Position numbers and translations under genes: made by a program. From the NCBI GenBank assembly GCA_013285965.1, contig JABDGQ010000004.1, forward strand, positions 1 to 36,291: DNA of 36,291 nucleotides, written 5' to 3'. The notes below the pieces were generated by a model. It was not told where the DNA came from and made no database searches. It was given only the letters and a program-made list of their open reading frames with translations. This DNA comes from Chlamydiota bacterium (lineage in GTDB: Bacteria > Chlamydiota > Chlamydiia > Chlamydiales > Parachlamydiaceae). This document shows, piece after piece, positions 30,243 through 36,291 of the stretch; the first letter of the stretch is position 1, and every line of letters starts with the position of its first letter.

Positions 30243-32253
30243 AATTGCGCCAGTCCGTTGGACACAATAGATGTTTTGGTATTTCAAATAAAAACGGTGA
30301 TGGGCGGCTAATGGCTTCTTTACCAAAGCGCTTGCGTAGTTGCGCCATACTGATAGTCAAATAATTTTTGGCACGTGTCATCGCTACATACATCAAGCGA
30401 CGTTCTTCCTCAATTCCAGTATCTTGCATACTTTTTTCATGTGGAATAATTTGATCTTCTACTCCAATTAAAAAACAGGCAGGAAACTCCAAACCCTTAG
30501 CGCTATGAAAAGTCATTAAATGTACATGGTCGGCATGGCGTTGTTGTACGTTAAATTGAGTCATACGGTCAGCTAACATCAAGTTAGCTACAAAAGTAGC
30601 CAATGAACAGTCTGCTTGGGGGTTATTAAGAGCATTACTATCAAATTCTGCTAATGAGGCTATAAACTCTTGCACATTTTCCATTTTAAAGTCGCGCATT
30701 TGCTGACTTTTTACTTCTTCTTTAATAGCCTGTTCATAATTTACTTGTTGGACTAACCATTGAAGCGATGGTGCTAATGGCACTGTAGCAAAACGGAGCT
30801 TGGCTTCTTCCAAAATAGTGACTAATTGTGTAATCCCTTTAAATGCCCGGTTATGTACTTGTAAATGCTCCGTAGCAGTATGACCTTGCAATACATCTAA
30901 AAGAACTTGCCATAAAGAAATGTTGTGTTTGCGATTATATGCTGTCAATAGATCTAAAGTATCCTCACCGATCCCACGTCTTGGCTGATTTATAATGCGC
31001 AAAAGCGCTTCTTGATCGCAAGGATTGACAATCACACGTAAATAAGCACATAAGTCTTTAACTTCTTTCCGTTCATAAAACTCCAATCCCCCTACCACCT
31101 CATAAGGAATTCCCTGCACATATTTGCGATCACTTCTCCACATTGCTTTCATTAACCCTAACTCAAATTGACGCGCCAGCGAGTTTGAGCGGTATAAAAT
31201 GGCCATATCATTCCAACGTAGGCCACCGGTCTCTTTTAAACGGATCATGCGCCGCAAAACACTTTGCACCTCTTCAAGCTCGTTGGGGGCGTGAAAGACT
31301 TCAATTTTTTCACCATCACCCTTATCACTCCATAATGATTTAACATGCCTTTGTTGATTATTGCCAATTACAGCGTTAGCCGCTTTTAAAATGGTATTAG
31401 TAGAGCGGTAATTTTGCTCAAGCTTGACCACTGTGGCTTTATCAAAAGCTAATATATTTTTAATATCAGCACCTCGCCAACCATAAATAGACTGATCATC
31501 ATCACCCACTACACATAGATTTTGTGATTTAGCAGTCAATAAATCGGCTAATCGATATTGAATGGGATTAGTATCTTGATATTCATCGATCATAACAAAT
31601 TGAAAACGATTTTGATAAGTGTGCAAAATTTCGGGAAATTGCACAAACAGCTGCACCGTTAAACTCAATAAACTATCAAAATCGACAGCATTATAAGCGC
31701 GCATACTAGCTTGTAGACGGGTATAGACTTGCCCTGTAAACTGATCGTGCCAATCCGAACCAGTCCCCTCAATTTGTTCAGCTGTTAATCCCTTGTTGCG
31801 TGCTGAGCGAATCGCATCTACGGTAGGCTTTAATGAAGGCAGTTCACCGTTGCATTGCAATAGATCGCGTGCAATAGTATTGAGCAATCTTTGCACATCT
31901 TGCTCATCGTAAAGGCTAAATTCTCTAGTATAGCCTAGAGCAGCAATATCGCGACGCAACACTTGCATACAAAAACTATGAAATGTGCACAGTGTTACAT
32001 GTTTAGCTAAAGCCGGGTCGATAAAAGTGGCAAGGCGATGGCGCATTTCGGCGGCCGCTTTGTTGGTAAAAGTTAGCCCTAAAATAGCTTGTGGTGGTAT
32101 TTTTTTTTGCTCAATTAAATAGGCCATGCGCAATGTTAAAACACGCGTTTTTCCACTGCCGGCCCCTGCTAAAATCAATAAGCGGCCATTAACTTGTTCT
32201 ACAGCGCTTCTTTGTTGCGGATTTAAAGATTGTAGTTCGTACAAGCAGCTCAT
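30241..32253 (-). CDS. UvrD/Rep-family DNA helicase (Rep-like)
   Basis: 670 residues, an SF1 helicase with all motifs: LNPQQRSAV, GAGSGKT, FTNKAAAEM, DEYQDTN, GDDDQSIYGWRG, LEQNYRST, TFHSAKGLEF, and RRLMYVAMTRAK. NAVDFDSLL and the total length, close to E. coli Rep (673), fit Rep better than UvrD, and the C-terminal extension of UvrD is absent. It unwinds DNA 3'-5' in replication restart or repair; Chlamydia's single family member is usually called uvrD. It follows rnpA by 22 bases. Confidence 0.92.
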   Translation of the reverse strand: MSCLYELQSLNPQQRSAVEQVNGRLLILAGAGSGKTRVLTLRMAYLIEQKKIPPQAILGLTFTNKAAAEMRHRLATFIDPALAKHVTLCTFHSFCMQVLRRDIAALGYTREFSLYDEQDVQRLLNTIARDLLQCNGELPSLKPTVDAIRSARNKGLTAEQIEGTGSDWHDQFTGQVYTRLQASMRAYNAVDFDSLLSLTVQLFVQFPEILHTYQNRFQFVMIDEYQDTNPIQYRLADLLTAKSQNLCVVGDDDQSIYGWRGADIKNILAFDKATVVKLEQNYRSTNTILKAANAVIGNNQQRHVKSLWSDKGDGEKIEVFHAPNELEEVQSVLRRMIRLKETGGLRWNDMAILYRSNSLARQFELGLMKAMWRSDRKYVQGIPYEVVGGLEFYERKEVKDLCAYLRVIVNPCDQEALLRIINQPRRGIGEDTLDLLTAYNRKHNISLWQVLLDVLQGHTATEHLQVHNRAFKGITQLVTILEEAKLRFATVPLAPSLQWLVQQVNYEQAIKEEVKSQQMRDFKMENVQEFIASLAEFDSNALNNPQADCSLATFVANLMLADRMTQFNVQQRHADHVHLMTFHSAKGLEFPACFLIGVEDQIIPHEKSMQDTGIEEERRLMYVAMTRAKNYLTISMAQLRKRFGKEAISRPSPFLFEIPKHLLCPTDWRN

Positions 32254-32275
32254 AAAAATTTACTTTAATTACGTC

Positions 32276-32635
32276 TTAGCGGTTAATAGCTTGCTGTAAT
32301 AGCTGTACCATTTCATGTTGAATATCGTACATATTTGCTTGCTGTGCTTGCGTGCGTGGTCGTACAATCAAATCATAGGAATTTGCGAGTGCAAAAATAG
32401 TAGAAAAATTTGCCACCGACAGGCGAAAAGCTTCACGTACCAGACGTTTAAAGCGATTTCGCGCTACAGCATCACCATAACGCTTAGTTACAGTAATGCC
32501 AATTTTACAATGCGCCTGTCCATTTGGCAAAACATCAAGACAAATCCAACGTCCACTAAATTTAAGCCCTTTGCGTGCTACATAGTTATAATGTTGGCGC
32601 TTTAGCAGACGATAAGTTTTTGGAAATGAAAACAC
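32276..32635 (-). CDS. rnpA: Ribonuclease P protein component
   Basis: 119 residues from a GTG start at 32633-32635. The family core is KRYGDAVARNRFKRLVREAFR (RNR motif). The N-terminal FSFPKTYRLLKRQHYN matches the usual 'LP..yRLrkk..F' opening. It binds RNase P RNA to mature tRNA 5' ends. rpmH lies 11 bases upstream, the standard pairing. The leader has no strong Shine-Dalgarno, which fits the weak GTG start. Confidence 0.9.
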   Translation of the reverse strand: MFSFPKTYRLLKRQHYNYVARKGLKFSGRWICLDVLPNGQAHCKIGITVTKRYGDAVARNRFKRLVREAFRLSVANFSTIFALANSYDLIVRPRTQAQQANMYDIQHEMVQLLQQAINR

Positions 32636-32646
32636 TAAAGATCATC

Positions 32647-32784
32647 TTATACGCGTGTCAGTTGCTTACGCCCCTGTCTACGACGACGATTAATGATCTT
32701 TCGGCCACCCACTGTGCTCATTCTTTTTAAAAAGCCATGCTCTGATGCGCGGCGACGTTTACTTGGTTGATAGGTGCGCTTCAT
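32647..32784 (-). CDS. rpmH: Ribosomal protein L34 (bL34)
   Basis: 45 residues, [19 protein letters not shown] followed by [20 protein letters not shown]. This is the universal L34 pattern and length. Start is ATG 32782-32784, with a GAGGAAT Shine-Dalgarno just upstream. It heads the unit rpmH-rnpA-rep. Unlike in many bacteria no dnaA, yidD or yidC is next to it. Confidence 0.95.
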   Translation of the reverse strand: MKRTYQPSKRRRASEHGFLKRMSTVGGRKIINRRRRQGRKQLTRV

Positions 32785-32999
32785 GATTATTCCTCAATTA
32801 TTAAATCGCCAGACTCAACGGACAGGCTATTTTTATTCTATCGCGATTAAACAGCTACTGCAGCAGTTTATCTATTTGTTGTGCCCATTGTAGTTTTTCA
32901 ATGCAATATATTTCAACAAGATTTACTTCATGATTTGCGTCTTGACAAGTGCCGGCCATTTTGATATCAGTGTGCCCATTATTGTGCAGAGGAGAGCAA

Positions 33000-34049
33000 A
33001 TGGAAAAAATAGCTGTTGGTATTTTAGGTGCCACTGGGATGGTTGGTCAGAAATTTGTTGAAATGTTAGCAAAGCATCCATGGTTTGAGATAACAGCCTT
33101 AGCAGCATCCGACCGATCGGTCGGAAAACCCTACGCCCAAGCTATCAATTGGAATTTATCTTATGAGTTACCACCCGCCCTTGCCAATATGTGCGTCAGC
33201 CCCTGTTTGCCAAACCTGCCATGTTCAGTGGTTTTTTCAGGACTTGACTCTAGTGTCGCCGGCCAAATTGAAAGTGATTTTGCCCATGCTGGCTATAAAG
33301 TTATTTCTAATTGCCGCAATCACCGCATGGATGAGGATGTACCTCTACTTATTCCAGAAGTTAATAGCGATCACCTCCAATTAGTAGCGCAACAACCGTT
33401 TGGCCAAGGCGCTATTATCACTAACCCCAATTGCTCAGTAATTGGTATCACTATGGCCCTAAAACCGCTACTTGATAATTGGGGGATAGATTCTGTTAAT
33501 ATAGTTACTATGCAAGCCATCTCTGGCGCCGGCTATCCGGGCGTAGCCAGCTTAGATATTGTAGATAATATCATCCCCTATATAGAGGGCGAAGAGGCTA
33601 AAGTGGAAAGCGAACCATTAAAGATTATGGGACATTATCAATCTAAAAAAATTATACCGCATCAAATGAAATTGAGTGCCCAGTGCATGCGCGTGGGCGT
33701 TACCCACGGACATATGGCCTGTATTTCAGTTAAATTAAAGCAAACAGCTCAACGGCAAGATATTTTGCATGCCTGGCAAGACTTTCATCGCGAGCCACAA
33801 CTATTGCAATTACCATCAGCTCCTCTACACCCTATTGTTTATTTACCACACGACACTCATCCACAACCAAAATTGCATCGTCAACTGGGCAATGGTATGG
33901 CCGTAGCGGTAGGCAGACTACGCCCGTGCCATCTATTTGATTGGAAATTTGTGATCCTTTCACATAACACTATTCGTGGCGCCGCTGGTTGTGCTATTTT
34001 AAATGGAGAGCTAATGGCAAAAAAAGGTTTTCTGAAAGTAAATATCTGA
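33000..34049 (+). CDS. asd: Aspartate-semialdehyde dehydrogenase
   Basis: 349 residues from the ATG at 33000, which follows AGGAGAG. A longer frame from 32949 adds an implausible cysteine-rich lead. It is of the archaeal/fungal-type Asd group: GILGATGMVGQKFVEML (NADP loop), GLDSSVAGQIESDFA, catalytic Cys145 in TNPNCSVIG, and His236 in VTHGHMA. It reduces aspartyl phosphate to the semialdehyde, the branch point to diaminopimelate, lysine, threonine and methionine. No other gene of the pathway is in the window. It is divergent from rpmH. Confidence 0.9.
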   Translation: MEKIAVGILGATGMVGQKFVEMLAKHPWFEITALAASDRSVGKPYAQAINWNLSYELPPALANMCVSPCLPNLPCSVVFSGLDSSVAGQIESDFAHAGYKVISNCRNHRMDEDVPLLIPEVNSDHLQLVAQQPFGQGAIITNPNCSVIGITMALKPLLDNWGIDSVNIVTMQAISGAGYPGVASLDIVDNIIPYIEGEEAKVESEPLKIMGHYQSKKIIPHQMKLSAQCMRVGVTHGHMACISVKLKQTAQRQDILHAWQDFHREPQLLQLPSAPLHPIVYLPHDTHPQPKLHRQLGNGMAVAVGRLRPCHLFDWKFVILSHNTIRGAAGCAILNGELMAKKGFLKVNI

Positions 34050-34124
34050 TGCAGCAATAAGAATTACACAAGCAAGTTTACACAATTTTTAAAATATTTT
34101 AATTTATTAATTTTTTGTAAATTA

Positions 34125-34153
34125 TTGACTATAATATTTTATTATGCTATAGT
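34125..34153 (+). promoter_or_regulatory. Strong promoter of the 34190 gene
   Basis: TTGACT (34125-34130), a 17-bp spacer and TATAGT (34148-34153), each one base off consensus. The predicted start is near 34160, giving a 30-base leader that contains the AGAGG Shine-Dalgarno at 34181-34185. Confidence 0.7.
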
Positions 34154-34189
34154 TACTTTTCGTTAATAACAACTATATTAAGAGGTATT

Positions 34190-34720
34190 ATGAATTTCGA
34201 TTGTTTATCTAAAATCCCTGAAGATGCGCAGTGGCTCATCAATTATAACTTTGGCACTAATAAAACAGTCAATCCTATTGATCAAAAATTGATGCAATTT
34301 CGCGCTATCCGTTTAGCCGGGGCCTTTGGTTGCATGATGACTGCTTGTCAAATTGCTTCGGACGTTTTTAATAATCAAATTAACTTTTTCCGTTTAATTG
34401 TATGGGCCGGTTTAGGTTTAGCTAGCCGCGATCTTACCATTATTGGTACAAATGCTTTAGAGCCAAAAGCAGACGCCTTTCAAGGGACTGTACAATTTAC
34501 AGCACAACAAAGTCTTCTTAGTGGTGCTAAAGCAGGATTTACAGCGATTTTACAAGGAAAAAAAGTATCGGAAGCTATTGAAACGGCAACGAATACCGTC
34601 CTAGAAAAGGTAACGGCAGAAGAGTTTGCTGCCATGATAAATAAAAATATCACTCAAGGTACTGTTTTTGAGCCGTTGTGGAAAAACGCAATTGATTATT
34701 TTAAATTAAATGAATTGTAA
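34190..34720 (+). CDS. Uncharacterised protein with two short hydrophobic stretches
   Basis: 176 residues; I do not recognise it. The N-terminus (MNFDCLSKIPEDAQWLI) is not a signal peptide. Two hydrophobic stretches, about residues 44-62 (LAGAFGCMMTACQIASDVF) and 68-87 (FFRLIVWAGLGLASRDLTII), are separated by a few polar residues. The rest is amphipathic helix with Ala and Thr (SEAIETATNTVLEKVTAEEFAAMI). The paired-lobe pattern recalls chlamydial inclusion-membrane proteins, but the lobes are short and weak, so this is only a suggestion. It has its own strong promoter, a Shine-Dalgarno and a strong terminator, so it is a single-gene unit and probably well expressed. Confidence 0.65.
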   Translation: MNFDCLSKIPEDAQWLINYNFGTNKTVNPIDQKLMQFRAIRLAGAFGCMMTACQIASDVFNNQINFFRLIVWAGLGLASRDLTIIGTNALEPKADAFQGTVQFTAQQSLLSGAKAGFTAILQGKKVSEAIETATNTVLEKVTAEEFAAMINKNITQGTVFEPLWKNAIDYFKLNEL

Positions 34721-34735
34721 AATCTAACTAAAATG

Positions 34736-34770
34736 CCCTAGGCAATCTATTTTTTGCTTAGGGTTTTTTT
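34736..34770 (+). terminator. Rho-independent terminator
   Basis: CCCTAGGCAA (34736-34745) pairs with TTGCTTAGGG (34754-34763) with one wobble and an 8-base loop, followed by seven T's (34764-34770). It starts 15 bases after the stop of the 34190 gene. Confidence 0.9.
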
Positions 34771-34806
34771 ATCTATAAACAACATTGTATTTTTTTGGGA
34801 TGATAT

Positions 34807-35355
34807 ATGTACTGCGAGTCAGCATTAAATGGTGTAAATCACCTCTATCAGGTTTGCAGAGAGGCTGCTGATTTATTGCGCTGCACATGTTATACTGTTG
34901 AGTATGCTGAAGATCTACACGATAATGGTTGGTGTGCCAGTGCTGAAAGATTCGCTCACTATGGTAAGGCACCCTTACGCTGGCTATGCAATGACTATTT
35001 CCATAAAGCTTTGCCTGCTGCCAAAGACGAAGCTAGCACCGTGCTTTTTAAACTGCAAAATATAGTGGTAATTGATTTTAAAAATTCCAATATCGATCCA
35101 AATAATGGTTTTAGATCATTAACGGGCAGTTATCGATCTGACCTGGTCGCTTCAGGAGCGCAAAAAGTATGCCGCACAGCAGTCTTCTTTTTTAGCCTTA
35201 TAGTGGCGCCCCTAAGCATTGCTTTGATGGCGACTGCTTTTTTAAATGAAGAGATCCGCTGTAAATATCAGATTGTAAATAAAATGGATGATGAAAATGT
35301 TTACATAGCTATGAAAAGATTAACACAATTAGTAAACGAGCGTGTGGTAGCCTGA
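34807..35355 (+). CDS. 'DNGWCASAE' family small membrane protein, member 1
   Basis: 182 residues; no known family recognised. It shares a clear core with the next gene: YTVEYAEDLHDNGWCASAERF (residues 29-49), then GKAPLRWLCNDYF, a KLQNIVVIDF segment, and one hydrophobic segment at about 121-146 (VFFFSLIVAPLSIALMATAFLN) with a central proline, which could form a membrane hairpin. A LNEEIRCKY block follows the membrane part. The N-terminus has no signal peptide and is rich in Cys. Candidate membrane-inserted or secreted host-interaction protein, by inference from tandem duplication in a chlamydia-like genome. Confidence 0.65.
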   Translation: MYCESALNGVNHLYQVCREAADLLRCTCYTVEYAEDLHDNGWCASAERFAHYGKAPLRWLCNDYFHKALPAAKDEASTVLFKLQNIVVIDFKNSNIDPNNGFRSLTGSYRSDLVASGAQKVCRTAVFFFSLIVAPLSIALMATAFLNEEIRCKYQIVNKMDDENVYIAMKRLTQLVNERVVA

Positions 35356-35372
35356 TTTTAGGAAAAAGAATA

Positions 35373-35524
35373 ATTTATAAATAACATTTTGAAAGAAAAT
35401 ATAATAAAAAGATTATTATTTTTAGGAGAATATTATGCAAGTAACGCTTACAAATACAATGCATTTTGTAGCAGAAAACTTAGCGCCCGCTCTTAGTGCA
35501 TTAAAGTACAGTTTTTATACAGTC
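35373..35524 (+). repeat. About 150-bp direct repeat, left copy
   Basis: Sequence from 35373 to 35524 (upstream region, ribosome site and first 30 codons of member 2) recurs at 36140-36291 with two differences that I could find. The copies are 767 bp apart, and the right one is cut by the window end. Confidence 0.88.
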
Positions 35525-36082
35525 CAATACAGCGAAGAGGTCGCTGATAATGGTTGGTGCGCCAGTGCTGAAAAATTAGCAGGTGTATGCAAAGCCCCCT
35601 TACGCTGGTTAGCATCTGATTGTTTTGCTCAGGTATATAAAGACAAGGAAAATGACGAAAATTACGATAAACGCCTTCAATATAAAGAGTCGCCTAGGAT
35701 CTACAAACTTCAAAACACCTTTTACATTAAATTTAATAACGAAGGAAAAACACTTGGTGGAGATATAATTTTGAATGAAGCAGCAGAAAGTAGCCGAAAA
35801 ACAATGCGTGTAATCGCCGCTTGCTTTGGACTGATTGTTATAACACCATTCTCTATTCCTTTAATGGCCATCGCATATTTAAATCCGGAAATTCGCCAAA
35901 AATATGCCTCTTTAGATATTTTTGATGATTTTACCAATGAAATTTGTAAAAATTGGGATGAACTAACTACCAAAGTGTTAGAGCGTACCGCGGCTGCTAA
36001 AGCTAAAGATTGCGAACCTACTTCATGCTGCTTATCATCGATTTACAGTTTGTTGCGTTATATAGTTTGCTTTAGAGTATAA
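35435..36082 (+). CDS. 'DNGWCASAE' family small membrane protein, member 2
   Basis: 215 residues, paralogue of the preceding gene: YTVQYSEEVADNGWCASAEKL, KAPLRWLASDCF, YKLQNTFYIKF, a hydrophobic stretch at about 124-148 (IAACFGLIVITPFSIPLMAIAYLN), and LNPEIRQKYASL. It has a longer acidic/basic middle (DKENDENYDKRLQYKES) and a C-terminal Cys-rich tail (CEPTSCCLSSIYSLLRYIVC) absent from member 1. A good Shine-Dalgarno AGGAG precedes the ATG, and a TATAAT lies at 35400-35405. Function unknown. Confidence 0.7.
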   Translation: MQVTLTNTMHFVAENLAPALSALKYSFYTVQYSEEVADNGWCASAEKLAGVCKAPLRWLASDCFAQVYKDKENDENYDKRLQYKESPRIYKLQNTFYIKFNNEGKTLGGDIILNEAAESSRKTMRVIAACFGLIVITPFSIPLMAIAYLNPEIRQKYASLDIFDDFTNEICKNWDELTTKVLERTAAAKAKDCEPTSCCLSSIYSLLRYIVCFRV

Positions 36083-36139
36083 TACAGTTTTCATAAAGTC
36101 GATTACCGTAAATAATTTAATTTCATTTGAAAACTTAGA

Positions 36140-36291
36140 ATTTATAAATAGCATTTTGAAAGAAAATATAATAAAAAGATCATTATTTTTAGGAGAATAT
36201 TATGCAAGTAACGCTTACAAATACAATGCATTTTGTAGCAGAAAACTTAGCGCCCGCTCTTAGTGCATTAAAGTACAGTTTTTATACAGTC
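36140..36291 (+). repeat. About 150-bp direct repeat, right copy (runs to window end)
   Basis: Near-identical copy of 35373-35524. The two differences I found are upstream of the ATG; the 90 coding bases appear identical. The TATAAT is kept at 36167-36172, exactly 767 bp from the first. Confidence 0.88.
36202..36291 (+). CDS. 'DNGWCASAE' family, member 3, 5' end only (cut by window edge)
   Basis: First 30 codons, MQVTLTNTMHFVAENLAPAL followed by SALKYSFYTV, the same as member 2. The conserved DNGWCASAE core would begin just beyond the window. The same AGGAG ribosome site is present. The identity points to a very recent duplication or gene conversion. Confidence 0.8.
   Translation, partial: MQVTLTNTMHFVAENLAPALSALKYSFYTV

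Noticed and set aside
32785-32999. Possible replication origin beside rpmH/rnpA
   Set aside because: rpmH is often near oriC, but I saw no DnaA-box cluster or dnaA gene here.
32949-33000. Longer N-terminus for Asd beginning MPAILISVCPLL
   Set aside because: The AGGAGAG ribosome site and the NADP loop position support the start at 33000.

Overview
The window looks like a chromosomal segment of a member of the Chlamydiae, most likely an amoeba- or arthropod-associated 'environmental' lineage rather than Chlamydia itself. The case rests on gene content and order: a nifU-nifS-gpmA block, a riboflavin block, a yceD-rpmF-plsX block divergent from rng-plsB, a plant-type PlsB, and CADD, the chlamydial self-sacrificing pABA enzyme. 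DNA is AT-rich. I cannot name the genus from sequence alone.

Layout. 1-2328: two tandem leucine-rich-repeat paralogues on the minus strand. One is cut by the window edge; the full one carries a C-terminal domain resembling the NEL (IpaH/SspH-type) E3 ubiquitin ligase. 2329-3500: an IS5/IS4-type remnant with terminal inverted repeats, then an exported Gly/His-rich protein. 3529-4275: a Bax-inhibitor-1-like membrane protein. 4420-9476: a tight minus-strand run ribE-ribBA-ribH-gpmA-nifS-nifU, in which the NifS-like and NifU-like proteins have lost expected active-site residues. 9796-13167: a PgpH-like HD phosphohydrolase and a DEAD-box helicase. 13290-22127: four tandem paralogues of a coiled-coil protein with a GNAT-like C-terminus. 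22252-24720: the minus-strand operon yceD-rpmF-plsX-CADD. 24977-27538: rng-plsB. 27580-32784: a sodium/alanine symporter, a DTW/Tsr3-type protein, an exported thioredoxin-like protein, and rpmH-rnpA-rep. 33000-34049: asd. 34190-36291: a singleton unknown gene, then a tandem family of small membrane proteins that runs off the right edge.

The most striking structure is 12952-22658. The coiled-coil/GNAT gene was amplified to four copies as a unit whose ends lie inside its two neighbours, the helicase and CADD. Each internal boundary therefore keeps, or once kept, a scar: a 3' piece of CADD abutting a 3' piece of the helicase. Two scars share the same novel joint. The CADD pieces have decayed differently, and one scar has been replaced by what looks like a transposase tail. 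All four genes keep an intact reading frame and a near-consensus promoter, so the copies appear to be maintained. With the LRR-NEL pair and the right-edge family, the window holds three lineage-specific tandem expansions around conserved housekeeping blocks. Two of them are plausible host-interaction factors by inference.
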